Positions 17,831-26,113 of a stretch of DNA of 54,309 nucleotides are shown here, one piece after another. Both the position numbers and the translations under genes were made by a program. Source of the DNA: Fidelibacterota bacterium (GTDB taxonomy: Bacteria; Fidelibacterota; Marinisomatia; Marinisomatales; TCS55); assembly GCA_029936965.1 (NCBI GenBank), contig JAPYRG010000009.1, forward strand, positions 1 to 54,309. Direction: 5' to 3'. Position 1 is the stretch's first letter. Every line of letters begins with the position of its first letter. The notes beneath the pieces are model-generated. The model was not told the DNA's origin. It searched no databases and saw only the letters and a program-made list of their open reading frames with translations.

Positions 17831-19120
17831 TTATATACCAAAATTAAATTCTTTTGAAGCCTCAATTAAGGCTTCTGCACATCCTTCTAATTGTTTTTTA
17901 GTATGTTCTGAAGTAACAAAAGCACGTATAATTGATTTATTTTTTTTCACTGCAGGAAACATCATAATTGAAAAATCATATCCCCTTTTCATCAAATAAT
18001 CTCCAAGAGGAAGCGATTTTCTCTCATCACCAAAAATAATAGGGATCACCCATGAATGAGAAGTTCCAATATCTACTTTATCCTTTAATAAAGATCTTAG
18101 ATAATCCGCATTCTCAATTATCCTTTTACGTTTTTCATCCCCATCAGTACCAGAGGCTAATTCTAGAGCTTTTATTATTCCTCCAGTAACTGCAGGATCT
18201 AAGGCACAAGAAAACATTCTTGATCTGGCATAATAATTCATATAATTAATTAAATCATTTTTTGCATAGACACATCCACCTATACCTCCAAATGATTTAC
18301 TGAATGTTCCAATAAGAAGATCTACATCACCTAAAACATCAAATTCTTCAACAACTCCCTTACCTGTTGCACCTGCAATTAATAATGAATGTGCTTCATC
18401 AACAAGTATTGATGCACCGTAATTTTTAGTAACTGTAACAATATCTTTTAAATTTCCATAATCACCATCAGTGCTATAAACTCCCTCGACACACACCAAT
18501 ATCCTTCTGTTTTCTTTAGAAATCCTTTTCAATATTCTTTCAAGAAATTCTGCATCATTGTGCCTAAATAATTTTATAGTACCTTGTGACATAACTGCGC
18601 CATCTATTAAAGAAGCATGGGATGAGTGATCTAATACAACATAATCTCCTTTGTGAATATAACTGGAGACAACACCGATATTCGCACCATAACCAGAAGA
18701 AAATAATGAAATTCCATAGCCTTGCTGATCAAAAAAACTAGTTAGAGATTGTTCTAATTTTTTATGTATATCAAATGTTCCGTTTAGCAATGGGCTACCC
18801 GTAGCTCCTAATCCAAACTTGTCCAGAGCATCTTTAGCTGCTTGTATAACTTCAGGATGATTTGCATAACCCAAATAATTATAACTGGAGAAATTAACCA
18901 AATCATGTTCATCACCATGTATTCTACGAACACTTATTTCTGGGGTTTGAGGGGTTAAATGAGGCGTCTCAAATGTATATTTATCTGCTTCAATTATATC
19001 ATCACGCCATTGATTAAATTGTTTTATTTCAGAGTGATTTTTCCCTGAACTACGTGAAAACATATCCAAAGTGAATTCAGTATACGAAGGTCGGCTTTCT
19101 TTTACTTTTTTATCTGACAT
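17831..19120 (-). CDS. Alpha-oxoamine synthase (serine-palmitoyltransferase/BioF/Kbl-like PLP enzyme)
   Basis: A 429-aa fold-type I PLP enzyme. Visible residues are the NFSSYNYLGY block (77-85), GLGATGSPLLNGTF (103-116), PLP-stacking His in DHSSHASLIDG (H168), EGVYSTDGD, the PLP N1 Asp in LVDEAHS (D241) and the catalytic Lys in GTFSKSFGG (K275). This family condenses an amino acid with an acyl thioester and loses CO2 to make an amino ketone. Members include serine palmitoyltransferase, BioF, Kbl, HemA and the autoinducer synthase CqsA. An extended N-terminus (~70 residues before the core) is longer than in BioF or Kbl. No bio or heme genes flank it, and neighbours look lipid-related. The amino acid and acyl chain are unknown. 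Confidence 0.85.
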   Translation of the reverse strand: MSDKKVKESRPSYTEFTLDMFSRSSGKNHSEIKQFNQWRDDIIEADKYTFETPHLTPQTPEISVRRIHGDEHDLVNFSSYNYLGYANHPEVIQAAKDALDKFGLGATGSPLLNGTFDIHKKLEQSLTSFFDQQGYGISLFSSGYGANIGVVSSYIHKGDYVVLDHSSHASLIDGAVMSQGTIKLFRHNDAEFLERILKRISKENRRILVCVEGVYSTDGDYGNLKDIVTVTKNYGASILVDEAHSLLIAGATGKGVVEEFDVLGDVDLLIGTFSKSFGGIGGCVYAKNDLINYMNYYARSRMFSCALDPAVTGGIIKALELASGTDGDEKRKRIIENADYLRSLLKDKVDIGTSHSWVIPIIFGDERKSLPLGDYLMKRGYDFSIMMFPAVKKNKSIIRAFVTSEHTKKQLEGCAEALIEASKEFNFGI

Positions 19121-19125
19121 ATTTA

Positions 19126-19155
19126 ATTATAAAGATTTTCTCAAATTGATAGCAA
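19126..19155 (-). promoter_or_regulatory. Possible promoter for the alpha-oxoamine synthase gene
   Basis: On the minus strand a TTGCTA sequence (19150-19155) and a TATAAT (19126-19131) are separated by 18 bases. A start about seven bases past the -10 would fall at or next to the ATG, giving a nearly leaderless transcript. Such motifs arise often in AT-rich DNA, so this is only a candidate. If it is used, the oxoamine synthase and downstream genes could be read separately from the hydrolase and SDR. Confidence 0.22.
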
Positions 19156-19213
19156 CGGGAAGATTATGAAATATAAGATCAAATACCAATCAAATTAAAT
19201 CATTAAAGTATAC

Positions 19214-20281
19214 TTATATACTAAATGCTTTTTTATAATACTTTGAAAGAAAATTTACTATTTTAAATATTTCTTTCAATTTCAAAAAAAGGGGAATTTT
19301 TTTTGAAATTTCTCTATGTTCAAATAATTCAGATATAAGCAAATTACTATTCTGTAATCCGTTATGTAACTTTATTGATTCAGTAAAGGGTGATAGTGAA
19401 TCATTTTTTCCATGAATAATAAAAACATTATTGTTAATCTTATTACACCATTCTTTTGCCGAAAAAAAATCAATTTCATTTGAACAATTATTAAAAATTA
19501 TATCCATAATTCTATTTAACTCATTTGATGCATTTAATTCTATAGTGTCATTTATCAAATTTTTCTCAAAATCATCTAAATTATTAATTGCTTTATCAAA
19601 TTTTTCATATTTTTCATGAATAAAATAAATTAATGCTTTTTCAATTCTTTTAGTATTATAGCCAATATCAATTTTATTTAAATAATTATGGAGCATAACT
19701 ATAACACTCCAAGGATCAGGCTTTATTTTAATCACTCTACCATTATAAATAATTTTTCCATTAAACATAAATTCTATTGTAGTTCTTGCATCATAAGATG
19801 TGCCAAAAACTAGAACGGACTTTGGTTTATTTTTAGCTAAAAATGGATCTAAACAAGACTTTAATACTATAACTCCACCAAAACTTACACCTGCTATATT
19901 GATTTTATTATTATCCTCACTAAAATTATTAAATATCCATTTATAAAAATGTACAGTCCAAAGTAAAATATCTTTTGATAGTTTTAAATTAATTAAAGGT
20001 GGTATTCTAGGTAAAAAAACTTTTACACCATTTATTGCCAAAGAACGTGCTAAAGTTATCATTTTGGGATGGGATTCTCCTTTTATTGTTGCACCTGGGT
20101 ATAAAATTAATATCGAACCATTTGGATGATTTGGGTCAAATACTTTTAAAGGAGTTTGTTGATTATCTAAACCAGGATAAAAGACATCGCTCTCTAAAAC
20201 TGACAAAGGTGACGAATCTTCATAATGACTCAATCCTTTAATCGTTTTAATGACTGATAGAATACGATATATTGTATTCAT
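19214..20281 (-). CDS. Alpha/beta-hydrolase-fold protein
   Basis: A 355-aa protein. ILILYPGATIKGESHPKM matches the oxyanion-hole region after strand beta3. The nucleophile elbow is GVSFGGV (Ser133). A likely acid Asp lies in IIHGKNDSLSP and a His in ELFEHREIS, giving a plausible Ser-Asp-His triad. The central insertion (~residues 170-270) is rich in Asn, Lys and Ile and unlike well-known families. It may act on lipids or esters given its neighbours, but the substrate is unknown. It is 16 bases downstream of the SDR gene and 93 upstream of the oxoamine synthase, all on the same strand. Confidence 0.75.
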   Translation of the reverse strand: MNTIYRILSVIKTIKGLSHYEDSSPLSVLESDVFYPGLDNQQTPLKVFDPNHPNGSILILYPGATIKGESHPKMITLARSLAINGVKVFLPRIPPLINLKLSKDILLWTVHFYKWIFNNFSEDNNKINIAGVSFGGVIVLKSCLDPFLAKNKPKSVLVFGTSYDARTTIEFMFNGKIIYNGRVIKIKPDPWSVIVMLHNYLNKIDIGYNTKRIEKALIYFIHEKYEKFDKAINNLDDFEKNLINDTIELNASNELNRIMDIIFNNCSNEIDFFSAKEWCNKINNNVFIIHGKNDSLSPFTESIKLHNGLQNSNLLISELFEHREISKKIPLFLKLKEIFKIVNFLSKYYKKAFSI

Positions 20282-20297
20282 TAAAATATAATTAGAT

Positions 20298-21107
20298 TTA
20301 TTCCCCTAATTCAGCACGGTTTCTACAAAAAGCAGTAATCCCTGTTATTCTTGCAAACCAATTACCAAAATTTGGAAACAATGCATTAATAGCTAATAAA
20401 GGTCTTAATGGTCCTGAGTTAACTATAACATCAGGCTTATTATTTTTTATTGCTTTTATTAGAGACTTAGCAACTTTTTTTGAAGAGATTGTGCCTAAAA
20501 CTAGGGGAGCTTTAACTTGACTATCCGAATACATTCCAACATCGCTAACTAATCCAGGAAACAACGCAGACACACCAACTCCCGATCCATGCAACTCTTG
20601 TCTTAAGGCATCTGTAAACAAAGCTAGACCGCCTTTTGTTGCTGAATAGGTTGCGTTAAAACTTTCACCTTTTTTTGCTGCTAGCGAACAAATATTTACA
20701 ATATGCCCACTATTTTGAAGTAATTCAGGTAGAAATTGTCTTGTGATTTCCATTGGAGCAATGAGGTTAACAGAAGTTATCTTTTGAACATATTCCAAAG
20801 TATAATTGTGAAAATAATTGTACTCTTCAATACCCGCATTATTAATTAATATATCTATTTTTCCAACGAGATTTTCAACTTTTGTTTTTAATTGTGATAA
20901 ATTTGATACATCTGATACATCAAATGAAATACTATGAAATTTTCCACCATTCGCTTCAATATCCATTTGCGTCTTTTTTAATCCTACCTCAGAACGAGCA
21001 ATTCCAATAATTTCAACACCTTCATTTGATAATGATTTTGCAATTACAGCCCCAATGCCAGACGATGCTCCGGTAAGAAGTGCAACCCTATTTTCTAATT
21101 TCTTCAT
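20298..21107 (-). CDS. Short-chain dehydrogenase/reductase, possibly a 3-keto-lipid reductase
   Basis: A 269-aa SDR with TGASSGIG (~residues 14-21), IGIARSEVGL after beta2, INNAGIEEYN, the catalytic Ser in VNICSLAAKKG and YSATKGG (Y-x3-K). The C-terminus is extended and hydrophobic (RPLLAINALFPNFGNWFARI), as in membrane-associated reductases of long-chain keto lipids. It is the first gene of the minus-strand group with an alpha-oxoamine synthase. A reductase of the resulting amino ketone, comparable to 3-ketosphinganine reductase, would fit, but this is inferred from position. Confidence 0.85.
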   Translation of the reverse strand: MKKLENRVALLTGASSGIGAVIAKSLSNEGVEIIGIARSEVGLKKTQMDIEANGGKFHSISFDVSDVSNLSQLKTKVENLVGKIDILINNAGIEEYNYFHNYTLEYVQKITSVNLIAPMEITRQFLPELLQNSGHIVNICSLAAKKGESFNATYSATKGGLALFTDALRQELHGSGVGVSALFPGLVSDVGMYSDSQVKAPLVLGTISSKKVAKSLIKAIKNNKPDVIVNSGPLRPLLAINALFPNFGNWFARITGITAFCRNRAELGE

Positions 21108-21171
21108 TAAACTAAATTTAATTTTTAATCATATGTCTCATAATCTAATCACTTTTGAAATTAAATCCATC

Positions 21172-21378
21172 TTATTGCCTACTTGATATTAGTTGGATAA
21201 ATTCCTTTAAGTTTTTTGATATACCTGCTTTTGAATGGTTTTTTTCAGGATCTACAATAATTATCCTTGGAGGCTGAACTCCATACTTAAAAAACAGGCC
21301 TTTTCTTTATAAAGAATCAAGGAAGTTTGCTATTTGTGGGAGGCCACCACCGTTCATAGAGCGATCCTGAAAAAACAT
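21172..21378 (-). pseudogene. Possible gene relic in the 324-bp gap upstream of the lipid cluster
   Basis: The 21108-21431 gap holds no intact gene over 150 bases, but the minus strand has a frame from an ATG at 21378 to a stop at 21172 that is interrupted once, by TAA at 21307-21309. Its two halves read MFFQDRSMNGGGLPQIANFL and then a segment containing KYGVQPPRIIIVDPEKN. The hydrophobic-Pro-Ile-Val-Asp pattern looks like coding sequence, loosely reminiscent of a thioredoxin-fold C-terminus. It could be the worn-out end of a lost gene or chance. The remainder of the gap shows nothing except the hairpin at 21399-21429. Confidence 0.3.
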
Positions 21379-21398
21379 TCACTGCAGGTAGCTATAAT

Positions 21399-21429
21399 AG
21401 AAGGCCTCATTAATTTTATGAGGCCTTCT
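21399..21429 (-). terminator. Strong hairpin terminator downstream of hflX
   Basis: A perfect 12-bp inverted repeat, AGAAGGCCTCAT and ATGAGGCCTTCT, with a 7-base loop lies three bases after the hflX stop. A GC-rich core in such an AT-rich region marks it as a transcript end for the minus-strand operon. The flank on the outgoing side (TATTATAG) is only moderately T-rich. The structure is symmetric and could also block plus-strand reads, although no plus-strand gene ends here. Confidence 0.75.
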
Positions 21430-21431
21430 TA

Positions 21432-22694
21432 TTAAGATTTATTTAAAATCTTTTGTATTCTCTCTTTCGACCCTTTTATTTTGAGATTAATTCTATCATC
21501 TTGATAATTACGATCTAATACTTCAACGTTTCTTTGCGCCATCGATATTTGTCTAGCTTCCGAATAAGGAAAACTAATCTCGATTATCTCATATTCTTCA
21601 TTCATAATATTAATTATCCTGTTAATTAATTTATTAATACGTAGATAATCTATTGCGGAAACCATAACAGCATCAGGATAGTTATTCTTTAAATATTTAA
21701 TTCTATTTCTTGTTGTTACTAAATCTATTTTATTTAATACTATAATAGTTTTTATATCATCTGCACCCAATTCATTTAAAACATTATTTATTGTATGCAT
21801 ATGTTCTTTAATTTGATTTGATGAAGCATCTAAAACTATCAGGAATAAATCTGATTCAACTACTTCAAATAATGTACTCCTGAAACTGGCAACTAAATCA
21901 TGAGGTAATTTTCTAATGAACCCAACAGTATCACTTAATAAAATAGAGTGATGCTTATCAAGATGAACTTTTCTTACAGTTGTATCAAGGGTTGCAAACA
22001 ACTGATTTTGTATATATACATCTTCACCTGATAAACATTTCATTAGACTAGATTTTCCTGCATTTGTATATCCAACTAAAGATACTCTATATTTATTAAT
22101 TCTCAATTTACTCTGAATTCGTCGTTCCTTTTCAATTTGAAGAAGCTCCTTTTTTAATTTAGAAATCCGTTGACGAATTAAGCGTCTATCAATCTCAATT
22201 TGTGATTCCCCCATACCGGCGCGAGTTCCAATTCCACCCATCTGTCTTTCTAAATGTGACCATTGTTTAGATAAACGCGGTAACACATACTCTAAATGAG
22301 CTAATTCAACTTGCGTTTTTGATTCTCGAGTTTTTGCATGTTTACTAAAAATATCTAATATCAATCCATTGCGGTCAATTATTTTTATTTCTTTTGTAAG
22401 CTTTAAGAAATTTTTAATCTGACTAGGGGTTAGTTCATCATCAAAAATGATCAATTTTACTTTAAGCTCTTTAGCTTGTTCTATAATTTGTAAAGCCTTG
22501 CCTTTACCAACAAAATATTGAGAATTAATTTTTTTTATTGATTGATAGATTTGGCCGACTACTATTACTCCTGAAGTTTCAGCTAAAAGCTTAAGTTCAT
22601 CAAGATGTTCGGTTAAAGTTTCTGAATCTTGCTCATTACTTAGGACTCCAATAAGCAGTGCTCTTTCAAGATTAAGAAAATTATTATTTTTCAA
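21432..22694 (-). CDS. hflX: Ribosome-associated GTPase HflX
   Basis: A 420-aa protein with all HflX parts. The N-terminal domain (LIGVLSNEQDSETLTEHLDE) includes the conserved QYFVGKGKALQI and FDDELTPSQIKN. A central block follows (RQMGGIGTRAGMGESQIE, a glycine-rich signature). The GTPase domain contains P-loop GYTNAGKSS (208-216), DTVGFIRKLPHDLVASF (switch II/G3) and NKID (G4). HflX splits and rescues stalled ribosomes under stress. It is the last gene of the run, three bases after the BatA-like gene, and its stop is followed directly by the hairpin terminator. Start and length agree with the family. Confidence 0.97.
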   Translation of the reverse strand: MKNNNFLNLERALLIGVLSNEQDSETLTEHLDELKLLAETSGVIVVGQIYQSIKKINSQYFVGKGKALQIIEQAKELKVKLIIFDDELTPSQIKNFLKLTKEIKIIDRNGLILDIFSKHAKTRESKTQVELAHLEYVLPRLSKQWSHLERQMGGIGTRAGMGESQIEIDRRLIRQRISKLKKELLQIEKERRIQSKLRINKYRVSLVGYTNAGKSSLMKCLSGEDVYIQNQLFATLDTTVRKVHLDKHHSILLSDTVGFIRKLPHDLVASFRSTLFEVVESDLFLIVLDASSNQIKEHMHTINNVLNELGADDIKTIIVLNKIDLVTTRNRIKYLKNNYPDAVMVSAIDYLRINKLINRIINIMNEEYEIIEISFPYSEARQISMAQRNVEVLDRNYQDDRINLKIKGSKERIQKILNKS

Positions 22695-22697
22695 AAA

Positions 22698-24767
22698 TCA
22701 CTCTATATTAGTTTTTAATCTATCTTTACTCGGAATCCCTAGTATCGATTCTAATACTAGACAAGTTAAAGCAATAATTAATAAAAGTCTCCAAATTGAC
22801 TTTCCATATCTAATATCTTTCAAAATATTACTAAAATTCTTATCTGATTCAATAATTCTAATTTTATCCATAGATAAACTTTTTAAAATAGATATGCTCT
22901 CATTAATTGTGGAAGGCAATTCATTAGGAGATAGTATTGTTGAAAATGAAGAAAAATACTCTCCATTCGTATATACATTATATGATCCTAATTCTTTAGT
23001 ATGAATAATCTGTATTTTTTCATTAGTGTAATCAGGTATTAATTTAATTTCTTTATTACTTGGTGAAATTACTATCCAGTCATCATTTATATCTTGTCCT
23101 CTTATATCTATAGTTTTTATATCACCAACTAAAATAGCCTTTGTATTGAATTCCTTAGTTGCAAGAAAAATAAGCATACGGTGTAAAACAGGCACAAGCA
23201 ATCCTTTGATAGTAAAATCATTCCATCTAAGATTTAACTTTGATGTAAAAGTGAACCCTGCGCTACCAAATGAACTTGATTCAATTAATAATGGGTGACC
23301 ATTACTTAATTTTATAAGAGGTAAATGATTAGATTGTAAACGTACTTTATTATAAGAAAATACTTGCGGTAATTCATCTCCTAATTTTACTATATCCAAA
23401 TCAGTAAAAAGAAAATTATTCTTTTCAACAATCGTGGTTGAAAAGAAGGATTCGCCCTCCAAGCTTACCTTTTGAAGCAATTCTGGAAGTTTCAACAAAG
23501 AAGGCCATAAAAGAGGTTCAGATTGCTCTAACTCATTTCCAGCAAACCAGATTAATCCTCCTCCCCGCACAAGGAACCTTTGAATATCTTCTATTGATGC
23601 AGAAGTTAGTTTTGGACAATCATGAATCAATAAAATATCAAAATTGTTTAAAAATATTCTATCCATATTTGACGATAATTTTTTATCAATATGAAGTAAT
23701 CCGGTATTACCAGTTATTGCATTTAAAGCTAGATCAAGAAGGAATAAATCATCTTTAGACTTACTAATAATTTTTACAGCTATTTGATTTGGAATAACTA
23801 AATCAAAGTTTCGATAATTATCTAATAAATAATCATCATCAGGAATAACTATTTTTCCATTTATAATTCCAGTTTTTCCTGGAAAAACTTGAAACATAAA
23901 ATCCTTATATTTATTTGGTTCAAACTGACTAACAACTTGTCCAACACGCTCATTATTTAAAAATAATTCAATAGGAATATTTTTTACTTCATTTATACCA
24001 TTATTACCAAGATTGGTATTTAATTTTATTAGATGATTAGGTAACTTAATTTCACTTAATATATCTACACTTTTGATAGAAATATTATTATTTACATTTG
24101 GCTGGTCAATACAATAAAAGGTCCATTTATCGTAATTTAAAAGACTATCTGCTTCAATTTTAGGGGTTGTTTGAAAGTCGCTAAAAATATAACATTCTAA
24201 ATTTGGTTCTGAAGCTTTAATATGGTTAATTAATGAATCAGTAAATTCCCAAATATTATCAGATAAGTATGTTTGGGATATATCTTCCACTCTTGAAATA
24301 ACTTGCGACTCATTTAAATAAGAACCTTCATAAAGCTTTTGTGGAGGATTAGTCTGATAAATCTCTAATATAGTCTGACCTTCTAAAACTTTTAGTAATT
24401 CTGGTATAGATGATTTGACTCTATCAAGTAAGCTAATATCATTTATTTTAACAGCCATACTTGCAGAATTATCAATTAATATAATTGCTCTAGATTCGAT
24501 ATCACCTGCAAAATTATTAATAGAATCGCCTTTAATTAATGGTCTTGAAAAAATTAGAATTAAACACAAAATAGCAAGGGTCCTAAGTAACACAAGTAAC
24601 CACTGATTTATTTTCAAATATCTTATAGTTTTATGCTCTAGCAATTTTATAAATCTTAATGAACTAAATTCTTCATACCTTGTTTGCCTTAAACTAATCA
24701 AATGTATAATCAAAGGTATAGACACAGCAAACAACGCCCATAGAATAGATGGCGATAAAAACGTCAT
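22698..24767 (-). CDS. BatA-like membrane protein with von Willebrand factor A region
   Basis: A 689-aa protein. It starts with the BatA N-terminal two-helix module (FLSPSILWALFAVSIPLIIH, then LRQTRYEEFSSLRFIKLLE and a second helix LLRTLAILCLILIF). A vWA-type region follows with the metal-site motif IILIDNSASM (DxSxS). A long extracytoplasmic part with beta-rich repeats and a glutamine-amidotransferase-like stretch (RFLVRGGGLIWFAGNE) comes next. The C-terminal helix is LLLIIALTCLVLESILG. This architecture is common in Bacteroidetes and relatives; the job may be envelope sensing or assembly, and is not established. Its ATG overlaps the previous gene's stop by four bases. Confidence 0.82.
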   Translation of the reverse strand: MTFLSPSILWALFAVSIPLIIHLISLRQTRYEEFSSLRFIKLLEHKTIRYLKINQWLLVLLRTLAILCLILIFSRPLIKGDSINNFAGDIESRAIILIDNSASMAVKINDISLLDRVKSSIPELLKVLEGQTILEIYQTNPPQKLYEGSYLNESQVISRVEDISQTYLSDNIWEFTDSLINHIKASEPNLECYIFSDFQTTPKIEADSLLNYDKWTFYCIDQPNVNNNISIKSVDILSEIKLPNHLIKLNTNLGNNGINEVKNIPIELFLNNERVGQVVSQFEPNKYKDFMFQVFPGKTGIINGKIVIPDDDYLLDNYRNFDLVIPNQIAVKIISKSKDDLFLLDLALNAITGNTGLLHIDKKLSSNMDRIFLNNFDILLIHDCPKLTSASIEDIQRFLVRGGGLIWFAGNELEQSEPLLWPSLLKLPELLQKVSLEGESFFSTTIVEKNNFLFTDLDIVKLGDELPQVFSYNKVRLQSNHLPLIKLSNGHPLLIESSSFGSAGFTFTSKLNLRWNDFTIKGLLVPVLHRMLIFLATKEFNTKAILVGDIKTIDIRGQDINDDWIVISPSNKEIKLIPDYTNEKIQIIHTKELGSYNVYTNGEYFSSFSTILSPNELPSTINESISILKSLSMDKIRIIESDKNFSNILKDIRYGKSIWRLLLIIALTCLVLESILGIPSKDRLKTNIE

Positions 24768-25357
24768 ATTAAAACGATACTCATAGCATACATAATAGTT
24801 CCAGAAAACAAGGGGATCCTGAGGTTATCATCAAGTGAAACTGGTATTAACTCGATTATCATTGCCGAGAACGCTCCAATAATTATTATTACATTAGGTA
24901 GATTTAAATCCATCATTAATACTATAATTAAACTGAAAATCAATCCTGCTAAAGCTCCTTCAAGAGTTTTATTATAAAATTTTATTCTACCAAATTTTCT
25001 TCCAATTAGGCCAGCAGCTGTATCTCCAATTGACATAAAAACTAAACTAATTATAGCAATTTCTTTTGGAAAAACTGCGATTGATAATGTTGAAGCTATA
25101 AATACCCATGTAGCTCCTGTATATTTTCCACTAATCTCATGATTGCGAAGCATTAAAAATAAATAATTATCAAAAATATTTTTTACTATAGATGAATTAA
25201 TCCTTAGGTACTCAATTAATAATGAAAATAAAGTTATTGGTACTAAAACAATAAGAACCTCTTTTCTAGTATTGAAATAAAATAAATAGGTAAATGGAAT
25301 AATTAAGTTAGAAAGATGAATTAATTTTCTAAGTAATTCGCTATTCTTATGGATCAA
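24764..25357 (-). CDS. Dolichol/phytol-kinase-like integral membrane protein (VTE5/SEC59 family)
   Basis: A 197-aa polytopic protein with about six helices. The signature SIGDTAAGLIGRKFGR, followed by NKTLEGALAG, matches the CTP-dependent dolichol kinase / phytol kinase / CDP-archaeol-like family, where the Asp-containing loop binds the nucleotide-metal complex. N-terminal RKLIHLSNLIIPF is also typical (RKxxHl). It probably phosphorylates a polyprenol or phytol-like lipid, or recycles an isoprenoid carrier. The start is a TTG immediately after the stop of the PASTA gene (TAATTG); its 3' end overlaps the BatA-like ATG by four bases. Confidence 0.78.
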   Translation of the reverse strand: MIHKNSELLRKLIHLSNLIIPFTYLFYFNTRKEVLIVLVPITLFSLLIEYLRINSSIVKNIFDNYLFLMLRNHEISGKYTGATWVFIASTLSIAVFPKEIAIISLVFMSIGDTAAGLIGRKFGRIKFYNKTLEGALAGLIFSLIIVLMMDLNLPNVIIIIGAFSAMIIELIPVSLDDNLRIPLFSGTIMYAMSIVLI

Positions 25358-26113
25358 TTATGGCTCATTATTAAAACTATTAAAAATATCCTGTATATCA
25401 AGTACGCTTACAACTAAATTTATTGTCGAAGTAACATCTAGTACTGTTCCATTCTTTATAGATTGATCAAGCACTGTATATGGGACTAAATCTTGATCTT
25501 GATGGTAAGAGATTTTACCTACTTTTAATCTAGATTTAAAGATAAGATCTTTAGCTTGATTTATTGAAAGTCCAATAAGATTTGGAACTTGAAAAAAGTT
25601 CGGCGGCATACCTTTACTTACAGTAATCTGTATTCCCATACCCTTCTTTCTGCGATCTCCAGCCTTTGGATATTGCCAAGCTATCGTTCCATTTGGATAT
25701 TCAGGATTGTACTCGGTATATACTGTATCAATGAGTAAGCCCATTTGATTTAACTCAAGTTCTGCACTACGTCTAGATTGGCCGATAAGATTTGGTATAG
25801 CAACAGATTTTTCAGGTTGAGCAATTTTTAATCTTACTGTTCTACCCGATTTAACTCGAGTATTAGGTTTTGGATATTGATCAACGATTGTTCCCAATTG
25901 AAATTTATTCGTATAAAGTGTATCTGACACTTCATATTTATAATTTTCAGATTTTAATATTTTTAGTGCATCATCTAGATTTCTATTTTTTATATCTATC
26001 ATGATTCTATTTTGGTTTTGCCTAGTATAGGATGGCATAACTAAGTACTCAGCAATAATAGAAAAAATAACTATCATTCCAATAATCGATAATATTATTC
26101 TAATTAAATTCAT
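25358..26113 (-). CDS. PASTA-domain membrane protein without a kinase
   Basis: A 251-aa protein with one N-terminal membrane helix (residues ~5-27) and then three PASTA-like repeats. They run at about residues 35-95 (ending VRSGRTV-type VKSGRTVRLKIAQP), 98-167 (IPNLIGQSRRSAELELNQMG ... WQYPKAGDRRKKG) and 170-240 (VPNLIGLSINQAKDLIF ... LDQSIKNGTV). PASTA domains bind peptidoglycan or beta-lactam-like stem peptides; usually they decorate Ser/Thr kinases or PBP2x, but here they stand alone. A periplasmic cell-wall-sensing or scaffolding role is inferred. The gene overlaps rsmB by four bases. Confidence 0.9.
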   Translation of the reverse strand: MNLIRIILSIIGMIVIFSIIAEYLVMPSYTRQNQNRIMIDIKNRNLDDALKILKSENYKYEVSDTLYTNKFQLGTIVDQYPKPNTRVKSGRTVRLKIAQPEKSVAIPNLIGQSRRSAELELNQMGLLIDTVYTEYNPEYPNGTIAWQYPKAGDRRKKGMGIQITVSKGMPPNFFQVPNLIGLSINQAKDLIFKSRLKVGKISYHQDQDLVPYTVLDQSIKNGTVLDVTSTINLVVSVLDIQDIFNSFNNEP

